Shown one piece after another: positions 12,206 to 25,828 of a stretch of 64,000 nucleotides of DNA; position 1 is the stretch's first letter, and each line of letters begins with the position of its first letter. This stretch comes from Ananas comosus (Eukaryota; Streptophyta; Magnoliopsida; Poales; Bromeliaceae), in the NCBI RefSeq assembly GCF_001540865.1, contig NW_017893427.1, forward strand, positions 1 through 64,000, read 5' to 3'. The notes beneath the pieces were generated by a model. That model saw only the letters and a program-made list of their open reading frames with translations. It had not been told where the DNA came from and made no database searches. A program made the position numbers and the translations under genes.

Positions 12206-13954
12206 GGATGCTGGGCCTCCTCTGTCTGAGGCGTGCATAACATACGCCATCGGAACCCTGTCGAGGATCTCAGACTGCCGCTGTCGGATGATCGTCGTGT
12301 TACTGCAAGAGTGCTGTGCGGGGTCCCCTGCGTCGGAGCAGAAGATTGAGGGTGCTGAAGCTGACAGAGGGTGCAGGCAAAAACTCTCGGGGCACTTGAA
12401 GCGAAAGTGCCCTCTGACCACATGAAAAACATCTGCCCCACGTTGGGACACTTGTGGCGGTATGTGAGGGCCACCACAGATAACACAACGCGATTGCGAC
12501 GACGTCGGGTGCTCACGCATGCTGACGGAGAACTCGGCCCCTCGACTGTCCGATGGCCTCTCGGGATATTAGTGCGGTTTCTGAAAGATTGCTGACCATG
12601 CTCTCCCGCGCCTGGGTCTTTTCCTTTGCATCGATCACAACGTCTCTTTCCTTCATAATTTTGCCTTTCAACTATCAAGCCGATTCACCCACATCTCTGT
12701 AAGTCGAGAGGTTTTGACGCCGGGAACTAATCTGAAGTCCACGGGCGGGTCGTCGCGCCCGCCGCCGGGCGGGCGCAACTCACCTAAAAAATACGGGCCT
12801 ATGTCTCATCATCTCGAACCACAAAAAAGGACGCAGTGCAGTTAATCGGGAGAACTCTCGCTCATAGTCTGCCACTGTCCTGTCCCCTGCCTCAAGTTTC
12901 TCAGATCCTTTTCATTTGGCATCTTTACACTCAGGGGAAAGTACTCGTCAACAGTAAGTCCTTGAAACCTGCTCACGTCGATGGCAGCAAATCAGTACGG
13001 GGATCCTCCCGAATATCCACACCACTGTAAGCTTCGCCGTCACGGGTCGTCGCAACCAAACCCGCATATCGTACTCAAACAAAAGTGTCATAAAATAATT
13101 TCTCCATGTGCATTAACCATTAATCAACTTACCAGGATTGCTTTCTCCCGTCAAAGGAATACGGGTTGCCAACGACGGAATTCATTTCAATGTATGCCAT
13201 CATCCGCTCTCGTCCTCAGCCCACCATCTCTGGTAACCTGTACCCTTGATGCGCTACAGTACTGGTGGTGGTACTACGGTCTCCTGTCGGGTCTCCGCCA
13301 TCGAAAGCTCTGGGGGGTGTCAGGTACTGGGTGACTTACTCTCACGATCACATCCCTGTCAGTACTGTAGGTAGTGGGATGGGAATCTCATCTGTCAGTC
13401 GTCTGCCCGCCGTAGGTAAAATCTTAAACCTCTATCATCCTTGTCCTGCTGCCGACGCGCCGGCATCCATCTGCTGCGCGCTAGGCGCACCTGCTGAGCA
13501 ACCAAATTGACAGCTTCACAAGCTGATCTTGCACTATGGATGCCCACTAGATCCAGAAGTACGGAGGTGCCCACTTCCGCATCCGCTGCCTCAGCTGCCC
13601 AGGCGGCTTGCGAACGACGTCAAAGGCCATGAGCTGCCAGCACAAAACAAATATAGAGTAATAAAACCTATACTTTATGACCCTTTACTTCTGATATAAA
13701 TTCAGCTAATTAGCGAAAGTAATAAATGTAGCGTACTAACATTCCGATGTCACCAGTTGTCGGCACCAACGTTGCCCTCTGCAAAGTTAGTAATTGGCAC
13801 ATTCCGATCAAACTCTACCATTCAGAGTTTATATTTACCCAATCGACGTACTTTCGTGAAACAACAACGCGTTACTTAACATCTCGCTCACGATCTATTC
13901 TTATAGTCAAGCAGGCCTTAAGGTATGCTAGGTCTATTTAAGGACTCAACCTTA
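12206..13954 (-). pseudogene. Gag region of a family Y Ty3/gypsy element, frame-broken
   Basis: This lies directly inside the primer-binding site of the minus-strand Y element, where gag belongs. Two minus-strand frames near 12380-12490 each show part of a CCHC zinc knuckle (CVICGGPH in one, RCFSCGQRA in the other), followed by a CPE/PRE stretch. Zinc knuckles bind the RNA genome in Ty3/gypsy Gag. The signal jumps between frames every few dozen bases, as expected from indel errors, so no intact protein can be called. The rest of the gene is lost in the gap. Confidence 0.55.
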
Positions 13955-13970
13955 GGCTCTGATACAACTT
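13955..13970 (-). promoter_or_regulatory. Primer-binding site of the minus-strand family Y element
   Basis: GGCTCTGATACAACTT is the reverse complement of an initiator-Met primer site (TGGTATCAGAGCC) with one base missing. It lies 7 bases inside the LTR end at 13978. It fixes the orientation of the family Y LTR and, by shared termini, of X, Z, W and V. Confidence 0.7.
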
Positions 13971-13977
13971 ATAATCT

Positions 13978-16632
13978 TGTGCCCGGATACCAGCGGAAAG
14001 CATATCCGGTAGTGTACAGACGCAACACCTGCAGTATATAAGGCGTCTACAAGAAACAGTCGATAGGAGGAAACATTAGTAAAATCCTTCATGATATTCA
14101 GAGCAAAGTAACAAGTCGAATATACTAATCGGCAAAAGAACAAAGGTGTACAATCCAATCTCGGACTAAAGAGAAGTTCAAACCGTTATGTGCACTGTCC
14201 ACAAATACATTATACATCACAGACAGGCTTATACAAAAGAATAAGATACAATGGTGGCTCTCTCTAACATAGGACATCACCCTCCGCGTAGCCGAGTAGC
14301 AAGGTGATCGACTAGCATGGCTTCTAGGCAATGTCTAGGCTAGACGTTGACTCCCTTGCACGGTCCCTAGCCTCTCCTTGTAGACGCTCTGTAAAAAAAA
14401 CAACCACCAAAAGGCGATGAAACTATAAACAATAGTTTCCAGTGGGTCAGCCGCCAGCCTCGGGCGAATGACACCACTAGGTCATGATGCACTGAATGAA
14501 GCAAAGAGTAGTAATTGATGATTTATATACTTATGCAATGCGTAAAAGTAATGAGCATGTAAGCCATGTAATCATTGTAGTCTCACAGTAATGAATCAAG
14601 CTTGAATAATAAGAAGCATAACAACTACTATAATAGAACAGAAGCCATAAATATGTAAGGTAAACTACTGTATCACTGTAATGTAATCATTCATTACTGT
14701 TCCATTTTCCTTTAGCACTTATTTCATCATAGGGATTCTACTCAAGATAGTCCGGCTGTGTCCGCACCTAATGTCCGTGGTAGTTTATTACACTCACCCA
14801 CGACAATCCACTTCGGCACCCAATCCGCGCGGGCGAGCAACTGTCGGTCAGGCCAACTCCGACAGTGCCGTTGTAGGGACGACCCTCACAACTGTGGCGA
14901 CTGAGCACGATGGCAAGCAAGCATATTCCATGTCCACATGTCTCAATTATCATATTTCATTGGCAATATTCTCATCTCGATCCGTCCGATCGGAATTTTC
15001 ATATAACAAATATTAACAACAACTAGAAGTCACTAGTTTAGTAAGCATGCTAAGAGTAATGTAATTTCACCTGCATTAGAATCTTTTTCACTAATCATTG
15101 CATACCAACCATAGTCCCAAAGCATGTCATGGTTATCTACTTAGCGTCAAAAGAATGTCATGTTTTATAAAAAATTTTCTTTTTTTTGTACCAAGCAAGC
15201 AAAAAGCGAGAATGTCATTGGTTCTCTACTTTACTGAGCATAATAAAACTATGTCTATAATATCAACCTAAACTGACAGGAGTACGATACTTTGTGCATG
15301 AAGATTTCTACTTCATAGAGATTATTTCAATTTAGAATCAAAATTATGGACATGCATGCACGTACTTACCAATCACATTACTCACAATCACGCATAACTA
15401 TACCAACTCTATGGTACATTATAGAATATAGGGGAGCTTTCAACTTGCTTGGTTAGGGGCAACCCACCTAGTACTAGCTCAAATTCAGTCCCAAAAGTCC
15501 ATAATAGCTTCCACTAGGCCTCAGCCCTGCCTGTAAATCGAAGCTGATTAAAAGAATCAATTTCAGCAAATTTCGCATTAGATACGAAAGGGGAAGCTTA
15601 TTCCCTTTTTCGCTCGATTTATTACCTCACGTTAGCTTTCAGAAGGCCCTCCAATGCCAAACGAAGGCGGCCAAAGGTCAAATATCCTCTGCGCTGCGAA
15701 CAATACCGAAAAGACTTCAAAATGCTGTGTATATGAGCTTATAGTTCAATTCTCGCCGGAATTAAAATTTCTAACGGGAAATTCCTGACTTTACCCTTGG
15801 TTAGAGTGAGCTTCCAAAACCAGCCTTCTAAGAGTACAAAGTTCAGCTCAACGAAGCTCAAAGGACCGGGTGTGCGAAGAAATAATCCCTAATTCTCAAA
15901 CAATTGCCATTTCGTTTCGATTTAGCTTCATTAAATGGTAATAATTCCAATTAAGCTTTAAGTACTTATCCTGGGTCTAAGAAGGTTATTTCACATTTAT
16001 TAGCTCATGCTTAAAAGGTGAAATCTCAGTTTTAATCGAGTGTGGAAGCAAAACTGGTCAAAAAACACATATCGACTAATAGGAACGTTGTGATAATAGA
16101 GAAATTCAATCGGTTTACCTTCTCAAAGCTTCCAACCAGCACCTCACGGTTCAGAGTACGAAAGCTCTCCAAAATACTCTCTCACACGTCCCGGGGAGCT
16201 TATGACACGCTCAACCAGCGAAGATCGAGCGCAGCGACGAAAACGAGGCGATAATCGGTCGAATTCTTTGTAGAGAGGAACTGAGAGAGAGAGAGAGAGG
16301 AAGTGGAGAACACTCTCCCGTGAGCTCCAGCAACCTTACTGAGCTCCCCAAAGTCGTGCTGGTCAATTAGATTAGGGATCAGATGTGAAATGACCAAAAG
16401 ACCCTTGCTGCCATGCTTCTGCAGTCTTACCGGTACAGTAATGCAAGTAACCGACAGCAAGCAGAAAACACTGATTTCGCGCGCAGATCAATGCCACTTT
16501 CTTGTTTTTTAGTCTTCCAATCACCTCTAACTGTCCAAAATTGTCCAAGGCCTTTTAGAATATGTAGGATAGTTCCACATTTGCCTTCACACACTCGAAC
16601 TCTGCAATTTGCAAAAAGTTCAGTGTGTTACA
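13978..16632 (-). mobile_element. Family Y 5' LTR, copy B (noisy)
   Basis: The left end is TGTGCCCGGATACC, which is TGTCACGCCCGG with two bases lost. The right end is CAGTGTGTTACA, as at 1546 in copy A. The length is about 2.65 kb, close to the clean solo copy at 46301-48943 (2643 bp). A gag region follows the inner end, so this is a 5' LTR and not a solo one. Copy A corresponds from base 15076 onward. Confidence 0.8.
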
Positions 16633-17130
16633 GTATTGAATGCTTTAAGATTTTGAGATATCTGAAAGGGACTGTATCTTGTGGATTAACATTACATTGG
16701 TTTTCCTGCAGGTTGGAAGGATATTAGGTGATGCTAATTGGATTAGTGAGTACAGATGATGTAAGATACTAAGATTGTTTTATCTCTAGTATGAGCAAAC
16801 TGTTTCTTTGAAAATCAACTAAACATTATTTTATTGCTAGAAGTACTTATGGGAATGTTGAACTTATAGCTGGATTTGGATTCGTAATGATAGCAGAAGC
16901 TAAATGGATTAAAGAGTTTCTTTATATTTGCACTGATGAGAGACCCTTAGCACTATATGTATTCATTGTGATTGTAGATCTTGCAATAGATAAGTGTGCA
17001 CAAGAGGAATGTGGAGACTAAATGAATAATTTATTAAAGCTAAGACATAAGTTCATTTGACAGAATTTGATGGAAAATGTGTTGGATTGAATTGTAAAAT
17101 CTACGAATAATTGAGCTTGATTAGCTTACG
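16633..17130 (+). pseudogene. Copia RNase H fragment, copy B
   Basis: This is the noisy counterpart of 1547-2072, with the same LKGT, DANW and ARST signals spread over several frames. The bases up to 17372 match the copia 3' end at 2073-2278. Confidence 0.65.
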
Positions 17131-17372
17131 AAGGTTATTTAGGATAGTAGTGATAGTGGAATCCTAGAAATCGTCGAAGAGGATGCGGTCAGGCCTACAA
17201 GAGAATGTTACGCCGACGGCGCAACCAAACTGTTGCAGCCGTTCATGGGTAGAACAAGTCGAACAGGTAGTTGTGAGGGCACATTTTTATAATTCCTCAT
17301 CCCTATGGTGTAGTGTCTATCTGCAAATGCGATAGTAAGGGCAATTGCATTGAATAGCCTCTCGAGACCTAT

Positions 17373-18310
17373 TGGTGACACCCCAATAGTTCCAACATCG
17401 GATGGAATAGAGTGCATTGCAGTATATAAAGATTTCTACCAGTAATAATATTTGGGCTTAAAGGCATTTTGGGTCGGTGGTTTTGGCCTAAACATTATTA
17501 TTGCTAGCAGGTTGGGGTCATTACATTGTATCAGAGCAGTTCACCAGCCGAAGTGTGAGATGAGTCTTGGCTGACCAGGGTTGTAATGCACAAACTAAGC
17601 AGGGTCCGGGATTGGACAGACTAAGTCACTCAGAATGACCAAAAGAGCTAGTGAGATAAGTCTCACATTGCTTGGTTGATCTTGGGTGTGTGGTGTTTAG
17701 GGCTGACGATGACATCAGCACCTAAACGGGGGAGTCTGCTAAACCCAATAGTCCAACATTGGTGGAAATTAGGTTGTCATTGGTATATAAAGAATCTACC
17801 CAGTAAATAATAATTGGGCTTAAGCATTTTGGGTCGGTTGTTCTGGCCAACGAGTTATTATTTGCTAGTGGGTTCGGGTCGTCACACCCAAATAATCTAC
17901 ATTGGATATGAATGGGGATGTGATTGATATATAAGGGATTGAGACACTATAATAATAACTGGCTTTTTAAGTATGTTGGGTTCGGTGTTTGAGGCCTAAT
18001 GAGTTATGTTGTTGCTAGTGGGCTGGGTTCGTAATTTGGTTATTAGAGCCAGTTCATCAGCGAAAAATGTTGTGGGAGTTCTAGAACTGGTCAGGTATGA
18101 AAGATAAGGTGCATAGGCGTAATGCCGGCAGTCTAAATGACAAGGAGATCGGCTATGCAAGATCTGGATGACAGGTGCTAGCGAGACGAGTCTCACATCG
18201 CTGGTGATCTTGGGTTGTGGTATTGGACTGACGAAGGACATCACTTGGTGATCTAGGCTGTGTGTGCATTGAGACCGACGCGAACATCAGGGCCTTAACG
18301 GGGAGTCTGG
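17373..18310 (+). mobile_element. TRIM array, copy B
   Basis: This is the noisy counterpart of 2279-3217 with the same three LTRs and two internal segments. GGGGAGTCTGG precedes the Z element, as in copy A. Confidence 0.75.
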
Positions 18311-20983
18311 TGTCACGCAGGTATCACGGAGCGACCTGGTACCATGCAGAGACCCGTCATTATACTATGTATACAAGACGATACTAAAATCATGTCAGAA
18401 AAAGCAACAATCGAAGTAAGAATCTGACATGTATTAGAGCCCGAAATGTATAGATAGTACTAATAACCACTAGAGCAGTAAATAGTATACAATCCACTAA
18501 ACTCAATGAAAGGAATAGATTACATAAACTGTAAAGAGACAATTCAACACAACAGAAATACATCACAAGGTTACCAAAAACTATAATACAAGTGGAGTTC
18601 TCTATACACTGGATATAATCACTATCGTCGACAAAATATAGCCAGTAATGTGATCACCTGAGTGGACTCCACACTATGCTTAGCTAGACGCGACTCCTTG
18701 CCGCCGATCCCTAATCCTCTCCCGCAAGTGGATGCTCTGTGAACAAAGAACAACAAAGGGCATGAGAACTATTAAACGATACTCCCAGTGCGGTAAGACC
18801 CGCTGAACCTCAGCGATTCACCACTAGTTCATGATATATTGAAAAGAAAGCAGGTATATTCATTGCCATGATAAAAGTAAATAACGCTTAAAAACAACTT
18901 TAGTTAAACTGCTAAATTACTTAGCGTTTCAAGATCTTAGTTGTACAGCAAGTAAAAAACTAAACTACTATAATTAAGCATGTATATAACTCACGAGCCC
19001 AGACTATCAAGTAGTGATAATAAGCAATACAATTTTAGTATTTTGTTCGAGTCCATACGGATCTAACCAAGTTAGTCCAGCTTGCGCTGCGCGAATGGCC
19101 CCGTGGTAGTATACACATCCGCCCGAATCCACTTCGGCACCCAATTCCGCACGGGCAAAGCAATTGTCGTGATAGGCCAACTCTGGAGTGCGGCTTGTGA
19201 GGAATGCGACCTCACAACATGTGCCGATGAGCATAATGGCAAGCAAGCATGATCCAGAGTACAGGTCTCAATTCGTCAATCTCAAACAGGGGAATGACCT
19301 CTACCGACCTAGAGGTCGGATTTAAATATAATAACAAATGCTAGTTATCAACAAAGCTAATTAATAACATGAAGTACATTGTAGTTTCATCCATATTATA
19401 AGCAAGTGTTAACTCTCATTTTATCAACATAATAATACATTCTAAGCAGATTTTCATATGTTCTATCATATGTGTTTCAATGATCGGTAAGCGAATTTTT
19501 TTTTTTTAAAAAATATATCATCTTGCTAAATTTAGCCTAGTATATTACTCATAATTGTCTACCACAATATAGAGTTTTCATGCAAAACTTTTAGCGTATA
19601 GCTACTCTACGTTAATAGAGTATAATCGTCCCAGGAGATGAATACATTTTGCTAGTATATCTCAATGACTCGTTTTATGACGCCGTTAGCGGAACACAAA
19701 TACATCTTTTATTCTATGCCTAAAGATAAGACCATAGAGAGAATTTCCCATTTCGGTGAGGTCCAAACCTACCAACTAATCGACGATTCGCGTCGATCTC
19801 GCAATTGCAGGAAATCCGAAGTTCCAAGTCTCTAAACAATGAACGAAAATAGCTAAAGCTGAATTAGATACCGTATAGCAAAGTCTACCTATTCACCTAA
19901 TATAAACTAAATTCTCACCTAGGTTTAGACGAAAAGCCAACCTTTACTTCAACCAAGTGAAGCACCCGCAATCAGCTTAATCCAGCTTCAATGAGTCCCA
20001 ATATTCAGCTCATAATGTATCCCTTAATCCTACTTGACAACATAGTTCCAAAACTGCATCATACTCTTACCAATAGACTAATTATAGCATAAACATCAGG
20101 CAAGTGTCGTGAAAACTAATAATACCTTCTCAAATCAATCCAACTTTCCCTTAGTCAGGGTCGGAAAGAATCAGTCGGAAAAAATCTGTCCAAAAGTCAC
20201 CAAAACCTATTGCAGATTCGATCCTCGACTTGCAAACCACAACCCAAAAATCAACATGATACTCTCACTTACCATGCCTCAACAAAGAAGGAAAGTAGAG
20301 TAATTTACCTTCTAGCCATTAACTCAACTCCAAATTGATTAGGGGTACAAAAAAAAACACTTTCTTTTCAGTGCTGGAATCTCCTCCCAATTCAGCTGGT
20401 AGCACATAACCCAAAGCCACTTAAATCCGCTTACTATAGCGATAGCAATTGGAAAGAATCAGATGTTTACCTTTCAATCTTCATCTCAAACTTATATATT
20501 GGATTAAAGCTGGGAATAACTCTAGAAGATGTCTTTCCACAAATCTACAAGAAGCTCCAAAGCCTTTTTTACTCAGGTGGAGCAAGAAAAAGAGAAGAAA
20601 CAACTCAAAACACTATTTTCCTTTTAGGAGAGAGAGAAAAACCTAGAGAGAGAAATGAGAGAGGTGCAAAACCCTCATCTCTAAGCTTCAGCATTTCTAT
20701 ATCGGAGGGAGGGTCACTGCTGCGGCTTAGGGATAGACTGTTGAGAGGAAAGACAAATTCACCCCGCTGCACGCAGCAGCCTGCATTCGAACCGGGTACC
20801 CAATCTAGTATCGGTACCCAATAACGAATGGCAGGGAAATGCATTTTGCAATCACTTTCGGTCTTTCAACTATTGTATTCCGTTACCTGTCAAATAACCT
20901 TCCTCACACCTTTAAGTTGTGGTTCACTTCCAACTACTCAATCACTCTCGAACTCCACAAATTTGCGAGTTCAGAGTATTGCA
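18311..20983 (-). mobile_element. Solo LTR family Z, copy B
   Basis: The unit starts TGTCACGCAGG and ends GAGTATTGCA. GTCTG follows at 20984-20988. This is the same insertion as 3218-5882. Confidence 0.8.
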
Positions 20984-21011
20984 GTCTGTTCAACCCATAA
21001 TCCACACCGGA

Positions 21012-23202
21012 TGTAAATATATTGAAACTATCCGTAGGATTAGCCGAACTTCAGTTAATTGACGGAGTGTGGGTGTGCCGGGAATTGTGAGCCATATAGA
21101 TGTCGAATGTTCTTGGAGTGGTTTGGAACGGTGTGTGGGACCTTGGAGAGCAAATTGGAAAGTTTATTGAAACGTATTGAGAGTGCTTTTGCTCTCGGTC
21201 GACCCTTGCAGCAAGGGGTTCAGACACTATGCTACGAAACTGCAAGAAATTGCCCTCGGGGTCCAGACCCCTAAAATGCAAGGCGACCCGTACACGCAGA
21301 AAAGTCTGGGAGTGTCCAAAATTAGTATTTTTTGAGGGCCTAGGGTGTAGATTCATGGGAGATTTCTTATGGGTTTTATGCCCTAAGTCTCATTCCCTCA
21401 TGAGAGAGAAAGAAGTCTCCCATGAGGGGATGAGGAAGTGAGAGAAGTGAGAAGGAACTCTTTCTCTCTCTAGAGCGTTCTCCCACTGTCCACTCTCTCT
21501 CTTTCTCTCTTCCCCTTCTCTAGCAGGTTTTGCTCCAAGGTAGAGCTTTGGAGATAGAAGGGGCTTGTGGGAGGTGAAGCTTGGCTATTGGTGCAAGGAG
21601 TTGAAAGAAAAAGCTTGAATGTGGAGATAGTTCATGTGAATATGGTTAGGGTTTTGGTAATCTTTTCAGTGTGGTTTCTAGAGATGATATGCTAGGTATA
21701 AACTATGAATCTTCAAGAAAAATTGGGGTATTTGTTCGTTATGGAAATCTAGGCTAAAATACTGTTGAATTGTTAAGTATGAGATCCAACTTTGGGTTAT
21801 GATCTATTGTTAACCCTAATGAAGTATTAAATCGACTGTTTGGGAGACTCGGATTGGAGGATTCCGATAATGTCTACACTCGAGCATATTTGAGGAAAAA
21901 TTCCGTTTCAGCGCTTCGTTTGTCGTATGGTCGGCGGGAAATGGCGACCATAAATTGGGAAGCTCGATGTAGATCTTAGCATTCCCTACAGGTTGCGTGG
22001 TGCTATCCCGAAAACAAATTGTGTTTTTCTTCTTTATGTCTAAGTCATATTTGAGCATGTATGGTGTTGTATAAATAGGAATTCAATGCATTGTAGGGTT
22101 AAATGGGAATATTGTTGGTATTTGTCTGTTTTTAGATATAAAGATGCATATGAAGTTGGCAATGGAATATGGACAGTGTGAACCTATAGATGTATGAATG
22201 GACATGAACCTAGCCAATATTAAAAAAACATGTGACATTGTGACAAATGATTGAAAATAGCAGCCTTTGTATTGAATGCTATGTTGAATTGAGCAACACT
22301 TTGTGCTGTTGTGGCACATTAGTGGACATGGCATTCCTCGATGCATTACTCACTATAGTCTTTAATATGCTTGAGGCGGTCGCTCCCCTTTGAAGTTTGA
22401 TGAGCTCCGAGTGGTCATTACTGTCGAACGGTATCCCCAAGAAACGGTTGTGGGTCGTAGCGGTATCTCCCCTGATAGGGATTTGTTGGTTATCTCGGTG
22501 AAGTTTTGGTGCTAAACCTGACGGTTAGCCAACAAGGATTGGGTAGTTCGTAATGGCAAATCGGCATGATCATGGCATCATATTTATTGGTTATATTCTT
22601 GGTCACAAGGAGCTGCATTTGGGAGAAGGCTATCTATCTGTTTTGTTATTATAGTGCTTGGGTTATTTAGACCTAGTGAGAAAAGTCGCGGCGGGTTGGC
22701 GGCCGAACCCATGGAAACTCTTATAGTCTACCCACCATTTTTACAAAATCGAGGACCCGAAGCTGAGCGGTGAGGATCCGCGCCGGGTTAAGGGCATAGG
22801 CCCTAGGTAGTGGACATCGTGCATATTTGTACCCTCATTTCATCCTTTTGTATGTTGATGAAAGGGTGCTAGCTGGTAATGGACATGTATAAATGATGTT
22901 ATATGCACATGTTTTGAGGAAGGCATATGTGAATGTACTTTGGAAAAGGTTATAAACTATGGCTTGCTTGTATTTGTAAATTATAATCAAGATACATGTG
23001 TGATAAATAGTAGTTAATTTCAACTTGTTGGTTTTTGTTGCCCCTCATGCAAAGCCATGTATTATCTGAATTTTTGGTATTGCGCAAATTGTTATACATG
23101 TTGATGCTTGTGTTGCAGCCTTGTGCAGACAGGGGAGTGTTTGTTCGTCGGCGTCTATGGACATGCCCGAATCGACCAAATTGGCAGTCACAGGGCGTGA
23201 CA
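21012..23202 (+). mobile_element. Solo LTR family W, complete in copy B
   Basis: The unit runs from TGTAAATATATTG to GGGCGTGACA, about 2.19 kb, inside the fourth TRIM LTR. It shows the 3' end that copy A lacks. The flanks are a CCGG-type 5' side and TCGTA on the 3' side. Comparison with copy A gives TCGGA as the likely 5-bp duplication. Confidence 0.78.
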
Positions 23203-23328
23203 TCGTATATGAATGGATGATGTGATTGGATATATAAAGACTTTGATACTAGGAATAACAACTTGGCTAAACATTTTGGTGAGTGTTTTGGGCCAACGAG
23301 TATTTGTTGCTAGTGGGCTGGTGTTACA
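23203..23328 (+). repeat. Tail of the fourth TRIM LTR
   Basis: The sequence continues the TRIM LTR interrupted by W: TATGAATGG, GATATATAAAGAC, TTGCTAGTGGGCTGG and GTTACA. The bases after it are CTATA. The bases before the first TRIM LTR are CTATT, so CTAT(T/A) may be the target duplication of the whole array. Confidence 0.7.
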
Positions 23329-23744
23329 CTATAAGACAGGGTGTGACCTTACAGATTAACCCTTTGAGGACCTACAATATGTGTAGATTGTGACGCCGCG
23401 ACTTATGGGAAGAGGGCGGTTCCTAAAACAGACACGAAGTGTACTAGGGCATGCCATTTAAAATGCTCACCACTTAGTACCTAACGGCTGTACCATTGTG
23501 TGCAGTTGTGAAATTCGATTAACCAGCCTTGGCTTCAAGTTGTAGTCCACCATCGCGCCCTCAGAGTACATTTGAAAGCACTAAGTGAGTTTTCAACCCG
23601 AAAGATACTTTTTGAGCGAATACGTGTTATAGATCTAGCATTTCTTTTGAATTATCGTGAATTTGGAGTTTATTTACTTTCTTTATTTGAAGTTTTAAAA
23701 TCATTGAGGAATGTTAGAATTATTGATTTGTTTGTGGTTTAAAA
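23329..23744. other. Non-coding stretch present only in copy B
   Basis: This follows the TRIM array and has no counterpart in copy A, where the family X fragment sits instead. It may continue the copia element that the TRIM entered. No frame is recognisable. Confidence 0.4.
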
Positions 23745-25765
23745 CTTATTAAGGCCTCTTGGGCACAGCTCAATTAAAACTTTGATGTCTTCCTAAACTC
23801 TGTACATGTTTATCCGTAATGTGGCTTACCAAAGGCCGCCCCTGGCCCGCCCACCCCTGTCCACCCCGGACCTAACTACACCCTGGCGCCAGGTCCCTCC
23901 GCCACCCCTGGGGAACCCTGCACCTCTGGGAGCAACTAAATTTTTCATATGTGCAGGTTTAATCTCATTGGAAACTAAAGGGTGTGTTTTGGTTATTATA
24001 TATTCCTTCACATTCTCAATTAGTTGTTTGGGAAGAAAATAAGATTATATTCTCGACTAAAAACACGCACGCACGGCACCAGGGCATCAGCGGGGGCGCG
24101 CGCGCTCCATGCACCCATTTTAGGTTTATTTATTTTATTTTTTGATTGTCTATTCTTTATTTCTATTCTAATCTGTATTTATTAATCTTAGACTTAATTG
24201 TGGCTACACGAAATTGACGCGTTTTGAAGCAAGATCCTTTACCGTTGGATATATATAGTTGGACGAGGGTTGCATAGAGTTCAACCTGCAATTGGGCAGT
24301 GCTAGGGCAAAATTTCCTATTTCTCTAGCCTTGCTTTCTTCTGGTTATTTATCCACCATGATCTTTTTTCGCTAATTTTTCGCGAGCTTTCTGTATATTT
24401 TCGCTGGATCTCTTAAAACTTGTTGGGTTCATCTTGCGCCACCTTGAAAACATGCTGATGGGTGGCTAATATGGATGTTTGTATCGCTGAAAAGTATTGT
24501 CGAGAGAGCCTCATGCACGTTGGAGGGGCAATTTCGTTTCTAGACAGTCTCTGCACGCTCGATCCATAGGGCTTTTTCTTAATCTTTTCTTTCATATTTA
24601 TTTTTTAATTTTTTTAGAAATTTTTTTAAACTAAATTAAACTTTCATTATTGTGTTAAAATATTTTAATAAAAGATCAGAAAGATTTTTCGAAACAGTTA
24701 TCTATTGAAATCATAGGAAACGTCTTGATTCTCAAATAACTTACTTTAGAGAGAGGCCATTGTATCAATACATGATTTCACATCGTACCAAAATTGTAGG
24801 GGTGCTTGAGTTTCATCCTGCGAAGCTGCAAGCTTTACTTTTATTCATTTTTGAAAAAGTTATATCCCGCCCTTGTGGATTGTACCGCATTTTAATTTTT
24901 CGGTGCTTTTTTTTTTTACTGTATCACTTAAAAGTACAAGGTCCTTATCACGACGATGTTTGACTTCCACGCTTGGCGTGCCATTGAACATGAAGATTGG
25001 GTGAGTTAAAAAGGAATATATAAAACTTTTCTGTAGACTTAATTTGGAGAAAAATGATCTGCATATATTTGACTTGGTATTAAAGTACCAGGTCTTGATT
25101 TCAAGTTCCACCAAGCCCGAATTCCATTTCGTGATTCATTTAATTATTTTGTCCTCTAGCCTATCAAATATTTTAAGTCTAGATATGAGCAAAAATTTCT
25201 CCAATTTAATTATTTACATACTTGGGCATTTAACTTCATCTCATATAATTATTATGTATTTCGAGCCCCCTATCAAATTGTCAAAATGGTGAATACGAAA
25301 ATATTAGAACGGCCAGTCTCGGTAATTAGAAAACTTTTTGAGACAAAAATGACTGCCATGTTTCGATCTCAACAATCACAAATAAATTAAATACGAGGCC
25401 ACTTGGAGCCGCGAGTAATATTACATTATGACAAGTAATCGAATTTGTGAGAAAGTTAGTGTGACAAACTAAGAGGATTTATAGTTATATTATCATGTGA
25501 AAAAGGAGCAATGTTACACAGCAAATGTGAATTTAATTATTGTTAGGAAAACTAGTATTTGACACCGTCGTATGCACGGATTAATATTAATAAATATTAA
25601 AAAATAACAAAAGTATTAGTGAATGATAAACAAAAGATTGCTAATTAATATTATTATTTTTTAACAAATAAAGATAATATTACTATCAATTTTAATTATA
25701 GTACATTATAAAAGTACAAAGTGGTTAGAGAAAAAAATTTATAGACCAAAGTAAATATGCAAGTA

Positions 25766-25771
<6 letters not shown>

Positions 25772-25823
<52 letters not shown>
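25772..25823 (+). repeat. Poly(A) run of 52 bases
   Basis: An uninterrupted run of A lies in AT-rich DNA. The exact length is unlikely to be reliable in any assembly. No LINE or SINE body is seen beside it. Confidence 0.9.

Positions 25824-25828
<5 letters not shown>

Larger units (their letters stand above)
12206..25531. other. Stretch with raw-long-read error signature
   Basis: Over the part that can be compared with copy A (15076-25531), differences are mostly single-base insertions and deletions spread evenly, about one per ten bases by eye. They are often in or next to short homopolymers. Mutational decay of transposons in plants would be dominated by C-to-T changes. The part with no counterpart (12206-13977) shows the same frame-breaking in a gag region. 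The left border is the 25-N gap. The right border is where homology to A ends. Confidence 0.75.
15076..25531 (+). repeat. Copy B of the 1-10849 block (direct repeat)
   Basis: Landmarks match in order: base 1 = 15076, Y LTR end 1546 = 16632, Z LTR start 3218 = 18311, Z end 5882 = 20983, W start 5914 = 21012, end 10849 = 25531. The offset drifts only from 15075 to about 15131 up to A 7850. There A carries a foreign X fragment while B carries about 750 bp of other sequence. All nested insertion sites and target duplications are identical, so the two are copies of one ancestral locus or one locus assembled twice. Confidence 0.9.

Noticed and set aside
12206..13954. A new host gene with cysteine-rich protein
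   Set aside because: The Cys/His pattern is a gag zinc knuckle and lies just inside an LTR and primer-binding site.
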